Positions 17,737-26,682 of a DNA stretch of 64,000 nucleotides are shown piece by piece (the first letter of the stretch is position 1; every line of letters begins with the position of its first letter). The stretch lies in the NCBI RefSeq assembly GCF_013608025.1, contig NZ_VDLV01000001.1, forward strand, positions 265,331-329,330. Direction: 5' to 3'. A program made the position numbers and the translations under genes. The DNA comes from Pseudomonas brassicacearum subsp. neoaurantiaca. Its GTDB lineage: Bacteria > Pseudomonadota > Gammaproteobacteria > Pseudomonadales > Pseudomonadaceae. The notes beneath the pieces are model-generated. The model made no database searches, was not told the DNA's origin, and was given only the letters and a program-made list of their open reading frames with translations.

Positions 17737-18222
17737 GCTGAGGTTTTCCTGCGCTTAGGGACTTTTATTGTTTTGGGTCCAGCACCGTCTGAGCAGTGGG
17801 CGAGGCTATCTTGCGGCAGGAAGCGCCTGACGGTTATCCCGAATCGGCAGCCGTTGTGCGCTGTCATTGGGCTAATACGCGGCACTCAAAAAAACACCAG
17901 CCCCGAAGAATATGAAGAACCCGAGGCGAGGGAGCTTGCTCCCGCTGGACCGGTCCGACGCTTCGGGCGCAGCAGGCCCAAAAAAGAGGGGCCGCTTCGC
18001 GACCCAGCGGGAGCAAGCTCCCTCGCCACGGGTTCATCTCCATAAAGGCTGGTCTGTTTTGGGGCACTGCTTTTGATGCTGCCGTTTTGGGATAGCGAAG
18101 GGTTTTGGCAAGGGCATAGCATCGAATCCAGCGTGCAAGTAGAACAACAACGTTTTGGAAGCCGGCGAAGCTGGCCGACTCCGATCCAGCAGCCACTGCC
18201 TCATACAATAAGGTCAAGAACA
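17737..18222. other. 486-bp intergenic gap: family B palindrome pair and APC promoter region
   Basis: The gap separates the leftward chemoreceptor from the rightward APC permease. It contains the facing family B repeats at 17924-18039. About 180 bp of unremarkable DNA before the permease must hold its promoter, but I see no clear -35/-10 pair. The open frame that extends the permease leftward to 18073 lacks a plausible ribosome site and is not taken as coding. Confidence 0.6.
17924..18039. repeat. Facing pair of palindromic repeat family B
   Basis: The left arm GGCGAGGGAGCTTGCTCCCG (17925 on) and the right arm CGGGAGCAAGCTCCCTCGCC (ending near 18037) are inverted copies separated by a GC-rich spacer containing AGGCCCAAAAAAGAGGGGCC. 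Similar spacers occur in the pairs at 23971-24062 and 51023-51112. Confidence 0.8.
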
Positions 18223-19671
18223 ATGAGCGTATCTTTCCCGATCAGCAGCTCGACGGAGTTGAAGCGCGGCGCACTGGGTGTCGGCTTCATCATCTTCTTC
18301 GTGATATCGGCGGCCAGTCCCTTGAGCGTCATCGCCGGCGGTTTCCCCATCGGCATCATGCTCGGCAACGGCGCCGGCACACCGGCGCTGTTGTTGCTGG
18401 CGCTGTTGGTGTTGCTGGCCTTTTCGGCGGGTTACACCGCCATGTCCCGGCACATGACCAATGCCGGTGGTTTCTACGCGTTTACCTCGCGCGGTTTGGG
18501 TGGCTTGGCCGGCGGCGCAGCGGGGGTACTGGCGATGTTCGCCTACAACATTCTCCAGGTCGGCCTGTACGGCATGTTCGGCGGCGTGGTCAGCGGCACG
18601 ATGGCCAGCATCTTCGGCCTGGACTTGCCGTGGTGGATGTACTCGCTGCTGGCGATGGCGAGCGTTGCGATCCTCGGCTATCGCAAGATCGACTTGTCGG
18701 CCCGCGTGCTCTCCGTGGTGGTGATTGCCGAATACCTGGCGATCCTGACGCTGGATTTCGCCATCCTCAAGACCGGCGGCGACAGCGGCATCAATCTCGA
18801 TTCGTTCGACCGCAGCCACGTCTTCAGCGGTACGCCATCCATCGGTCTGCTGTTCTGTTTCGCGGCGTTCATCGGCTTCGAAGCCACGACGATCTACGGC
18901 GAAGAGGCGAGGAATCCGCACCGCACGATTCCTATCGCCACCTACAGCTCGGTGCTGTTGATCGGTGGTTTTTATGCGCTGTCGGTCTGGTCGATGATCG
19001 TGGGTGTCGGGGCCGACAAGATCGTACCGACGCTGCAGGCTTTGCAGGATCCGACCACCTTCATATACGGCCTGTCCGACCACTTTGTCGGCCCGCAGCT
19101 GACCCAGATCATCCGGGTGCTGTTCATGGTCAGCATCTATGCCGGCCTGCTGGCGTTCCACAATGCCGCGGCGCGTTATTTCTATGCCATCGGCCGTGAC
19201 GGCTTGCTGCACAGCCGCTTGGGCACGACCCACCGCGTGCATCAGAGCCCGCACATGGGGTCGGTCTTGCAAAGCCTGATCGCCGCCGTGGTGGTGCTGA
19301 TCTTCGCCGCGCTGGACGCTGATCCGATCCTGCAGTTGTTTGCCTGGTTTTCCAACCTGGCCACCCTCTGCGTGATCCTGCTCATGGCGTTGACCTCGGC
19401 GGCGGTGTTCGTCTACTTCCGGCGTCACCCGGAATTGAAGCTGGGGCTTTGGCGCGGTCGGATTCTTCCGGGCTTTTCTTGCCTGGCGCTGCTGGCGGTG
19501 CTGGCCCTCGCAGTGATCCATTTCGATGTGCTGACGGGCGCTAGCCAGCTCCTGTCCTATGGACTTTGCGCCGTTATTCCTGTCGCGCTGGTTGTCGGCG
19601 TGTTCCTCGCCGTGCGCTTGCGCAAGGTCTCGCCGGAGCGATTCGCGGCGCTGGGCAGCCACAAGCTGTAG
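18223..19671 (+). CDS. APC-family amino acid/amine permease
   Basis: The 482-residue protein has about 12 TM helices and the APC N-terminal pattern (LGVGFIIFFVISAASPLSVIAGGFPIG), with GFEATTIYGEEARNPHRTIPIA in the sixth to seventh helix region, a hallmark of APC carriers. The start at ATG 18223 was preferred because AAGG lies about 10 nt upstream and it gives the normal family N-terminus. Downstream are an aldehyde dehydrogenase and a class III aminotransferase, so an amino acid or amine that is deaminated to an aldehyde is a plausible substrate. Confidence 0.85.
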   Translation: MSVSFPISSSTELKRGALGVGFIIFFVISAASPLSVIAGGFPIGIMLGNGAGTPALLLLALLVLLAFSAGYTAMSRHMTNAGGFYAFTSRGLGGLAGGAAGVLAMFAYNILQVGLYGMFGGVVSGTMASIFGLDLPWWMYSLLAMASVAILGYRKIDLSARVLSVVVIAEYLAILTLDFAILKTGGDSGINLDSFDRSHVFSGTPSIGLLFCFAAFIGFEATTIYGEEARNPHRTIPIATYSSVLLIGGFYALSVWSMIVGVGADKIVPTLQALQDPTTFIYGLSDHFVGPQLTQIIRVLFMVSIYAGLLAFHNAAARYFYAIGRDGLLHSRLGTTHRVHQSPHMGSVLQSLIAAVVVLIFAALDADPILQLFAWFSNLATLCVILLMALTSAAVFVYFRRHPELKLGLWRGRILPGFSCLALLAVLALAVIHFDVLTGASQLLSYGLCAVIPVALVVGVFLAVRLRKVSPERFAALGSHKL

Positions 19672-19756
19672 GCGCCACGCCAGCGTTCCATTCCACACAA
19701 AAAAACAACTGCGCTGTCGTTCGGGACGGTCCGGCGGCGCGTGAAAGGAAGGTTCC

Positions 19757-21178
19757 ATGCACGATTACCAAATGCTCATCAACGGGGTGCGGGTCGACGG
19801 TGAAAATGGCCATTTCGATGTGGTCAATCCGGCGACGGGCGCCGTGTTCGCCCGCTGCCCCGCCGGTTCCCTGGGCCAACTCGACCTCGCGGTCGAAGCG
19901 GCGGAATCGGCCTTTGTCGAGTGGCGGCACAGCACCCATGAAGAGCGCCGCCAACGTCTGCTGAATATTGCGACAGACATCGAGCAGGACGCCGACGCGC
20001 TGGCCCGGCTCATCGTCCTCGAACAAGGCAAGCCGCTGGCCCTGGCGTTTTCTGAAGTCATGGGCGCGGCGGCCTGGACGCGTTATGCCGCCGAACAACA
20101 GATCCCGGTGGAGCTGGTGGAAGAAACCCCGACCCAGCGCATCGAGCTGCACCGCAAACCCCTCGGCGTCGTCGCCTCGATCACACCGTGGAACTGGCCG
20201 TTCATGATTGCCGTCTGGCACATCATGCCGGCGCTGCGTGCCGGTAATTGCGTGATCAGCAAACCGTCGAGCCTGACCCCGTTGAGTACCTTGCGCCTGG
20301 TGGAAATCATCGCCAGCCATGTACCGCGGGGCGTGATCAATGTCGTGACGGGCGAACAGGGTTTTGGCAGCGCGATCACGGCCCACGCCGGTATCCAGAA
20401 AATTGTCTTCACCGGCTCGACAGCCACCGGCCAAAGCGTGATGCGCGGCGCCGCCGGCAATCTCAAGCGCCTGACCCTGGAGCTGGGCGGCAACGACGCG
20501 GCCATCCTGCTGCCCGGCACGCCGGTCGAGGAGGTGGCCGAAGAGATTTTCCAGGCGGCGTTCCTGAACATGGGGCAGACCTGCGCCGCCCTCAAGCGCT
20601 TGTACGTGCACCAATCCCAATACGAGGCGTTCGCCGACGCGCTGGCGAGCATCGCCGGGCGCCAGGTCATTGGCGACGGCCTTGAGCCGGACGTCACCTT
20701 CGGTCCGGTGCAGAACCCCGAACAACTGGCGCTGGTGGAAGCATTGGTGGCCGACGCCCGGGCCAATGGCGCTCGGGTGTTGTGCGGTGGCGCGCGTTTG
20801 GATCGAGCGGGTTTCTTCTATCCGCCGACCCTCGTCGCCGATGTCACCGACGGCCAGCGCCTGGTGGACGAAGAGCAGTTCGGTCCGGTGTTGCCATTGA
20901 TTGTCTACGAGGACGTCGAGGATGTCCTGTGCCGCGCCAACGCTGGCGACATGGGGCTGGGCGGCTCGGTCTGGGGCAGCGATGTGGAACAGGCCCAGGC
21001 GTTGGCCAGTCGCCTTGAAAGCGGTGTTGCCTGGGTCAACTGCCATGCGCAGATCCAACCGAACACGCCATTTGGCGGCAGCAAGATGTCCGGGTTCGGC
21101 GTCGAGTTCGGCCTTGAAGGGTTGCTGGAGTTCACCGGCCAGCAACTGCTGTACGTACGCAAGCGTGAAACACAGTGA
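19757..21178 (+). CDS. NAD(P)-dependent aldehyde dehydrogenase
   Basis: The 473-residue protein belongs to the ALDH superfamily. Catalytic C276 lies in MGQTCAA and the general base E242 in LTLELGGND. The cofactor region includes PWNWPFMIAVWHIMPAL and FTGSTATGQ. It would oxidise an aldehyde to the acid. It follows the APC permease by 85 bp and is followed within 11 bp by the aminotransferase start. That suggests a transamination-then-oxidation route for an amine or amino acid. The specific aldehyde is unknown. Confidence 0.88.
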   Translation: MHDYQMLINGVRVDGENGHFDVVNPATGAVFARCPAGSLGQLDLAVEAAESAFVEWRHSTHEERRQRLLNIATDIEQDADALARLIVLEQGKPLALAFSEVMGAAAWTRYAAEQQIPVELVEETPTQRIELHRKPLGVVASITPWNWPFMIAVWHIMPALRAGNCVISKPSSLTPLSTLRLVEIIASHVPRGVINVVTGEQGFGSAITAHAGIQKIVFTGSTATGQSVMRGAAGNLKRLTLELGGNDAAILLPGTPVEEVAEEIFQAAFLNMGQTCAALKRLYVHQSQYEAFADALASIAGRQVIGDGLEPDVTFGPVQNPEQLALVEALVADARANGARVLCGGARLDRAGFFYPPTLVADVTDGQRLVDEEQFGPVLPLIVYEDVEDVLCRANAGDMGLGGSVWGSDVEQAQALASRLESGVAWVNCHAQIQPNTPFGGSKMSGFGVEFGLEGLLEFTGQQLLYVRKRETQ

Positions 21179-21189
21179 GGACTGCAACC

Positions 21190-22539
21190 ATGTACGAGCA
21201 CTACAAGACAGCGCAAAAGAAATTCTGGCACCCGATGAGTTCGTCGGCGCCGGCCAACCGCTCCAAGACATTGGTCATCGCCCGTGGCGACGGTAACTAC
21301 ATCACCGATATCGACGGCCATCGTATGCTCGATGGAGTCGGTGGCTTATGGAACGTGAACGTGGGGCACAACCGCGCTTCAGTGAAGGCGGCCATCGCCG
21401 CACAAATGGACGAACTGGCGTATTACCAGACCTTCGACGGCATCGCTCATCCACGGGTGTTCGACCTGGCCGAGCGACTGACGTCGATGTTCGCCCAGGA
21501 AGACATGGCGCGGGTGTTGTTCAGTTCCGGCGGTTCGGACGCGGTCGAGACGGCCCTGAAAATGGCCCGCCAATACTGGATCGCCAGCGGCGAGCCGGGG
21601 CGCACGCGCTTCCTGTCATTGCGCAATGGCTACCATGGCGTACACATGGGCGGCACCTCGGTGGGCGGCAATGGGGTCTATCACTACAACCACGGTCCGC
21701 TGTTGGCCGGCTGTCATTTGCTCGATACGCCCTGGCTGTACCGCAATCCGTGGGACTGCCGCGATCCGCAGGAATTGACCGCCCATTGCATTCGCCAGTT
21801 GGAAGACCAGATCGCCTTGCTCGGCGCCCAGACCATCGCGGCGCTGATCGCCGAGCCGGTGCAGGGCGCCGGCGGCGTGATCGTGCCCCCCGCCGATTAC
21901 TGGAAAGAGCTGCGCAAGGTGTGCGATCGCCACGGCATCCTGTTGATCGCCGATGAGGTTGTGACCGGCTTCGGCCGCACCGGCTGCATGCTCGGCAGTC
22001 GCGGTTGGGGCGTTGCGCCGGACGTGCTGTGCCTGGCCAAGGGCATCACCGCCGGTTACATCCCCATGGGCGCCACGGTGTTCAACCAGCGCATGGTCGA
22101 TGCCATCGAGAACGGCCCGGGTTTCACCAGCGTGATCATGCATGGCTACACCTACAGCGGACACCCGACGGCCTGCGCGGCAGCGCTGGCGGTGCTGGAC
22201 ATCGTCGAGGCCGAGGATTTGCCAGGCAACGCCGGCAAGGTCGGCGCCCACTTGCTGGAGCAACTGCAGCCGTTGGCCGAACGTCATGCGCTGGTCGGCG
22301 AAGCGCGCGGCAAGGGCCTGATGATTGCCGTCGATCTGGTGGCGAACAAGGTCACCCGCGAACCGCTGGATCCCGCCAATGGCCTGGCCTCGCGGATTGC
22401 CGAGCATGCGCGTCGGGCCGGGGTATTGGTGCGCCCGATTGGCAACAAGATCGTCCTGTCGCCACCGCTGACCCTCACGTCCGACGAGGCCGGCATGATC
22501 GTCGGCGCGCTGGACGACGCGCTCGCCAACTGCCGCTAG
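21190..22539 (+). CDS. Class III (omega-type) aminotransferase
   Basis: The 449-residue PLP enzyme of fold type I has the class III signatures: FSSGGSDAVETALKMARQYW, IAEPVQGAGGVIVPP, and the block LLIADEVVTGFGRTG with the Asp that holds the PLP ring nitrogen. The PLP lysine lies in LCLAKGITAGYIPMG. The start at ATG 21190 gives the usual N-terminus (HYKTAQKKFWHPM). Such enzymes move terminal amino groups of amines, beta-amino acids or taurine to pyruvate or 2-oxoglutarate. The pairing with an aldehyde dehydrogenase suits this. Donor substrate unknown. Confidence 0.87.
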   Translation: MYEHYKTAQKKFWHPMSSSAPANRSKTLVIARGDGNYITDIDGHRMLDGVGGLWNVNVGHNRASVKAAIAAQMDELAYYQTFDGIAHPRVFDLAERLTSMFAQEDMARVLFSSGGSDAVETALKMARQYWIASGEPGRTRFLSLRNGYHGVHMGGTSVGGNGVYHYNHGPLLAGCHLLDTPWLYRNPWDCRDPQELTAHCIRQLEDQIALLGAQTIAALIAEPVQGAGGVIVPPADYWKELRKVCDRHGILLIADEVVTGFGRTGCMLGSRGWGVAPDVLCLAKGITAGYIPMGATVFNQRMVDAIENGPGFTSVIMHGYTYSGHPTACAAALAVLDIVEAEDLPGNAGKVGAHLLEQLQPLAERHALVGEARGKGLMIAVDLVANKVTREPLDPANGLASRIAEHARRAGVLVRPIGNKIVLSPPLTLTSDEAGMIVGALDDALANCR

Positions 22540-22620
22540 CCCGGCCAGCCGGCAACGCCTTCGGTGCCGGCTTCCAATATAAAAACAGCCTGTCAAGGCG
22601 CACCTCAAGGAGCTCAAGCC

Positions 22621-23946
22621 ATGCGGTCTCTATCGCGTATGGGATTTTTCGGCAGTGGCCTGGCCTGCACGCTGGCATTCTGCGCCACCAATCAGGTCCA
22701 GGCTTACGCGCTGTATGCCGATGACGACACTCACCTCAACGCCGACCTGCTGGCGGTGTTCGGCCACTTCAACAGCCGCAAGAACTACGACGGCAGGACG
22801 GGCGGTTCGACCTGGCGCGAAGGCTTCATCAAATATGGCGTGAGCGGCGATCAGGGCCTCACCGGCCAGGGCACCGCCTACGGCGCCTTCAGCCTGGTCA
22901 GTTCCGCCACCTGGGGCGATGGCGACGCGGCCGGCAATACGCTGGGCAGCGAGCGCACAACGAAGATCGAAGATGCCTACCTGGGCTGGCGCTCCGCCGA
23001 TCTTTTCCCGTTGCTGGGGCAGGACGGTGTCGACATCTCCGGCGGGCGGCAGGTGGTCAAGCTGGGCAGAGGGTTTTTGATCAACGATGATGGGCCGAAC
23101 CTGGGCAAAGGGCCGGCGGGCGGGCGCCTTGATCGCGGTGGTGCTTATTACCTGGCTGCGCGACACGCGTTCGATCAAACCGCCGTGTTGCGCCTGGGTG
23201 GGCGAGATGGTTTGCATGGCAGTGTGGTGTGGCTTAAATCGGACAACCGCGCCCAGGCCGAAACCGAACTGGCGGCGGGCACGCTGGACTACACCGCCAA
23301 GGCCGGCACGTTGGGGCTGACGTGGATACATGGCATCGATGTGAACGACCGCTGGGCCAGCGATTTCCAGCGGCAACGCAAGGGCATGAACGTCTACAGC
23401 GTTCGCGGCGAGGGTGATGCCGGCATCGAGAACGCCAGCCTGGCCTTCGAGTATGCCTGGCAGGACAAGGACGCCGGCCCGCAGAACGCCTGGTACGCCG
23501 AGGCCGGCTACACCTTTGCGGACATCGCCTGGGCGCCGAAACTGACCTATCGCTACACGCGTTACTCGCAGAAGTGGGACTCGCTGTTCACCGGCCAAAG
23601 TACCGGCTATGGCACCTGGTTCCAGGGCGAAGTCGCGGGTAACTACGCCGGGCCGTTCAACAGCAACACGGGCATCCATCATGTCGGCCTGAAAGCCACA
23701 CCGCTGGAGAACCTGATCCTCGGTGCGTTGTATTTCGATTACAACAATGTGCGCAAGGACAACGCCTTGAACCTGGATGCCCGTGAGCTGGATTTCTATG
23801 CCGAGTGGGCTGTGAACGAGCACTTGATCGTCACGCCGCTGATCGGCCTCTACAAGCCGGACCGGGATGCAACGACAGGGGGCAATCAAGTGGCGGGCAA
23901 TGGCACCAATGTGTACAGCCAGGTGACGGTGGCCGTGCCGTTTTGA
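22621..23946 (+). CDS. Outer-membrane beta-barrel channel (porin-like)
   Basis: The 441-residue protein has a signal peptide (MRSLSRMGFFGSGLACTLAF ending near QVQA). The mature sequence alternates as in beta barrels, with many aromatic-ended strands and a terminal Phe (VTVAVPF), the outer-membrane sorting signal. AAGGAG precedes the ATG at 22621. The size and pattern resemble OprD-like or alginate-export-like channels, but I cannot fix the family. As last gene of the permease/dehydrogenase/aminotransferase set it probably admits the same substrate through the outer membrane. Confidence 0.7.
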   Translation: MRSLSRMGFFGSGLACTLAFCATNQVQAYALYADDDTHLNADLLAVFGHFNSRKNYDGRTGGSTWREGFIKYGVSGDQGLTGQGTAYGAFSLVSSATWGDGDAAGNTLGSERTTKIEDAYLGWRSADLFPLLGQDGVDISGGRQVVKLGRGFLINDDGPNLGKGPAGGRLDRGGAYYLAARHAFDQTAVLRLGGRDGLHGSVVWLKSDNRAQAETELAAGTLDYTAKAGTLGLTWIHGIDVNDRWASDFQRQRKGMNVYSVRGEGDAGIENASLAFEYAWQDKDAGPQNAWYAEAGYTFADIAWAPKLTYRYTRYSQKWDSLFTGQSTGYGTWFQGEVAGNYAGPFNSNTGIHHVGLKATPLENLILGALYFDYNNVRKDNALNLDARELDFYAEWAVNEHLIVTPLIGLYKPDRDATTGGNQVAGNGTNVYSQVTVAVPF

Positions 23947-23970
23947 GGCCGGAGGCTGTTCGATGAACCC

Positions 23971-24062
23971 GTGGCGAGGGAGCTTGCTCCCGCTGGGCCG
24001 CGCAGCGGCCCCTCTTTTTTGGGCCTGCTACGCAGTCCAGCGGGAGCAAGCTCCCTCGCCAC
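23971..24062. repeat. Facing pair of palindromic repeat family B
   Basis: GTGGCGAGGGAGCTTGCTCC (from 23971) faces GGAGCAAGCTCCCTCGCCAC (ending 24062) around a spacer with GCCCCTCTTTTTTGGGCC. It lies between the convergent porin and iclR genes and could act as a shared 3' hairpin. Confidence 0.8.
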
Positions 24063-24102
24063 AGGGGGATCGTTTCTCTTGAATGAGCAGTGTTCCTGCT
24101 TT

Positions 24103-24855
24103 CTAACCGACAGCAGACGGGCTGTGCATCCGCTCGGCAATACGCCGAGTAGTCTCCATGACCATTTCAATCACGGTCTCCTGACGCAGCAATTTGAAGC
24201 TGTCAGTGCTGCCCACGGCGGAAAGGCTGCCCACCACTTCGTCGAGGCCGAGATTGATGATCGGTGCCGCGATACCGGTCAGCCCTTGGTTGAGTTCGTC
24301 GTGGGTCAGACAGTAGCCATCCTTGCGGATTTTTTTTGTCGCCTTGGAAAAGCTCGGCCAGTCGTAGGGATTGTCGGGTTCGTTGGCCAAGTGTTCGTCG
24401 AACAGACGCTGCAAGCGTCGACCTTTCTGGAACGCGATCAACACCTTGGACTGCGCGCCGCGAAAGAACGGCAGCGGATGGCCGCGGCCGAACGAGAACT
24501 GGTAGGTGTCGTCGGGTTCGGCGATGTAGGTGTTGATAATGTGGCCGTCATAGAAAACGCTGGCGAACACGGCGAGGCCGGTTCGTTCGGACAGCTCGTG
24601 CATCAGCTCGCGGCCGGCGACGAGGATCGGGTCGTACTGACGCATCATCCAGTCCAGTTCGATGATCCGCGGCCCCAGGCCGTAGCTGCCGGCATCCACC
24701 CGCACCAGCAGTCCGGCGTCGCACAAATCCTTGACGTAGCGGTACACGGTCGCCCGCGACAAGCCCATGCGTTCGGCAATGGTGTCGGGGTCGATCTTCA
24801 ATCGATCCGGACCGAAAAGGTCCAGGACGCTCAGCATTTTGCTCAGGCTGCTCAT
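24103..24855 (-). CDS. IclR-family transcriptional regulator
   Basis: The 250-residue protein has an N-terminal winged helix (LSKMLSVLDLFG, DTIAERMGLSRATVYRYVKDLCDAGLL) and the IclR effector domain (ELSERTGLAVFASVFYDGHII, FFRGAQSKVLIAFQ, GIAAPIINLGLDEVVGSLSAV). It is divergent from the decarboxylase-led operon at 25131 across a 275-bp gap, and IclR proteins usually control the gene next to them. It may also affect the permease set to its left. The effector is probably an aromatic or keto acid of the operon, by inference. Confidence 0.9.
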   Translation of the reverse strand: MSSLSKMLSVLDLFGPDRLKIDPDTIAERMGLSRATVYRYVKDLCDAGLLVRVDAGSYGLGPRIIELDWMMRQYDPILVAGRELMHELSERTGLAVFASVFYDGHIINTYIAEPDDTYQFSFGRGHPLPFFRGAQSKVLIAFQKGRRLQRLFDEHLANEPDNPYDWPSFSKATKKIRKDGYCLTHDELNQGLTGIAAPIINLGLDEVVGSLSAVGSTDSFKLLRQETVIEMVMETTRRIAERMHSPSAVG

Positions 24856-25130
24856 TTCGCTCCTAAAGGGGGAGTGGCGCGTACGTGGCCGTTTGGGTGA
24901 GCACTATAGGTAGACCCGCCGATGATGAAAAGCCCGTCGGGTTCGCCTGTGGCGCGCTGTCACGTTAACTGAAGACGTGAGAAAAGCAAGTCAATCGATC
25001 GTAATGAGCGCTTCAAAAACACACGTAAATCTCAAAATATGATTTTTATCGTGAAAAAATAGCTTGTTTTGTCGATTTCTCTGTGTGATAAATCTCAGCC
25101 ACTGCAAACGCTCGATGAAGAGGGCTGGAA
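24856..25130. promoter_or_regulatory. AT-rich divergent promoter region between iclR and the decarboxylase operon
   Basis: This 275-bp gap is far more AT-rich than its surroundings between about 24985 and 25090. It contains an inverted repeat CACGT-N9-ACGTG at 24961-24979, a possible IclR site, and AT-rich tracts such as AAAATATGATTTTTATCG. I cannot pick one promoter with confidence. The gap must hold the promoters of both divergent units. Confidence 0.45.
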
Positions 25131-26672
25131 ATGAATGGTGCGCAACTGATAGTGAAGGCGGCGGTGGCGAGCGGTATCGAATACTGCTTCGCCAATCCCG
25201 GGACGACAGAAATCCCCTTGGTGGCGGCCATGGCCAGCGCGCCAGCCCTCAAGCCGGTGTTGTCGTTGTTCGAAGGGGTCTGCACCGGCGCCGCCGACGG
25301 CTACGGGCGGATTGCCGGCAAGCCGGCGATGACCCTGACGCACCTGGGGCCAGGCTTTGCCAATGGCATCGCTAACCTGCACAACGCCCGTCGCGCCAAC
25401 ACCCCGATCGTCAACGTCATCGGCGATCACGCGTCCTGGCACGTCAATTACGATCCGCCGCTGGCCAGCGACATCCAGGCGCTGGCGGGCAGCGTTTCCA
25501 AGTGGGTACGTACCTCGCGCAAGGCGTCGGGAGTCGGCGAAGATTTCCAGGAGGCGGTGCGTGCCGCCTGGCAAGCCAATGGTCAGATCGCCAGCTTGAT
25601 CCTGCCGATGGACCTGCAAGCCAACACGGTGCAGCACGAGAAGGCGTTCACGGCTTTGCAGGCGCCGGTCCGGCGGTTTGCCGGTGACCGGATCGAGGCG
25701 GTCGCCCAGGCCCTGCGTGATGGCCGCCGGCTGGTGTTTATCGTCGGCGACCACGGCTTGTCCGTCGCCGGGCTCGAAGCAGCGGGGCGCCTGGCCCAGT
25801 TGTCGGGCGTGCGGATGTTCGCCGAGACCTTTCCGCGCATGAGTTATCGCGGTGGCGGCCTGCCGGACCTGGATCGCCTGCCGTACTTCCCCGAAGTGGC
25901 CATCGAGATCCTCGACCAATACGACGCGGTGGTGTGCGCCGGCGTCCCCGAACCCATCAGCTATTTTGGCTACGAAGGCATTGCCTCCCGGCTGGCCGAA
26001 CGTGATCGCCTGCTGTGCTTGGCCGAGGTGGGGGACGACGTGGCCGGAGCGCTCACCGCGTTGGCCGATGCGCTTGAGGCGCCGGCCTATGTGCCCACGC
26101 CGATGAAGATTGAGTTGCCCGCAGCCGAGGCTGAATTGACGCCGCAGTCGGTAGGGCAGGTATTGGCCGCCTCGTTGCCGGACGACAGCATCGTCTCGGT
26201 GGAAGGCGGAACGTGCGGCTATCCATTCTTCACCGCCTCGGCCCACGCCGCACGGCATCGAGTCTTGACCAACACCGGCGGGGCCATCGGCCAGGGCATC
26301 CCGGTGGGCTTCGGCGCCGCGATGGCCGAGCGCGGCAACAAGGTGTTCTGCCTGCAATCGGACGGCAGTGCCCAGTACACGATCCAGACCTTGTGGAGCA
26401 TCGCCCGGGAGCAATTGCCGGTGGTGATCCTGATCGCGGCCAACCACCGCTACGCCATTTTGCAGAACGAACTGCGCCGCTTCGGCATGACCGACTTGGG
26501 GCCTGAGGCCCTGAGCCTGACGGTGTTGGACCGCCCGCGCATCGATTGGAAAGCCCTGGCCAAAGGCTACGGCTTGCCGGCCAGCACCGTGCACACCAAT
26601 GGCGAGTTGCAGCGCGCCCTGGCCAATGCCAAGGCCGACGGTGGTCCTTGCCTGATTGAAATGGCGCTGTGA
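25131..26672 (+). CDS. ThDP-dependent decarboxylase (benzoylformate decarboxylase-like)
   Basis: The 513-residue protein has the three-domain ThDP fold. The N-terminal domain shows FANPGTTEIPLVAAM and the cofactor-activating glutamate E48 (SLFEGVCTGAADGYGR). H71 in LTHLGPG is where benzoylformate decarboxylase has an active-site His. The C-terminal ThDP/Mg motif reads LQSDGSAQYTIQTLW ending at AANH. It lacks the FAD-region features of true acetolactate synthase, and no small subunit is nearby. A 2-keto acid decarboxylase or carboligase acting on an aryl keto acid fits the next gene, an aldehyde dehydrogenase. Substrate unproven. Confidence 0.75.
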   Translation: MNGAQLIVKAAVASGIEYCFANPGTTEIPLVAAMASAPALKPVLSLFEGVCTGAADGYGRIAGKPAMTLTHLGPGFANGIANLHNARRANTPIVNVIGDHASWHVNYDPPLASDIQALAGSVSKWVRTSRKASGVGEDFQEAVRAAWQANGQIASLILPMDLQANTVQHEKAFTALQAPVRRFAGDRIEAVAQALRDGRRLVFIVGDHGLSVAGLEAAGRLAQLSGVRMFAETFPRMSYRGGGLPDLDRLPYFPEVAIEILDQYDAVVCAGVPEPISYFGYEGIASRLAERDRLLCLAEVGDDVAGALTALADALEAPAYVPTPMKIELPAAEAELTPQSVGQVLAASLPDDSIVSVEGGTCGYPFFTASAHAARHRVLTNTGGAIGQGIPVGFGAAMAERGNKVFCLQSDGSAQYTIQTLWSIAREQLPVVILIAANHRYAILQNELRRFGMTDLGPEALSLTVLDRPRIDWKALAKGYGLPASTVHTNGELQRALANAKADGGPCLIEMAL

Positions 26673-26682
26673 GGGAGAGGAT

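Noticed and set aside
18214..19758. 514-codon minus-strand frame opposite the APC permease
   Set aside because: His/Gln/Arg-rich antisense composition; the plus strand encodes a clear 12-TM carrier.
25131..26672. Calling the ThDP enzyme acetolactate synthase
   Set aside because: No small subunit or branched-chain amino acid genes are nearby, and the H71/E48 pattern with a following aldehyde dehydrogenase fits a keto-acid decarboxylase better.
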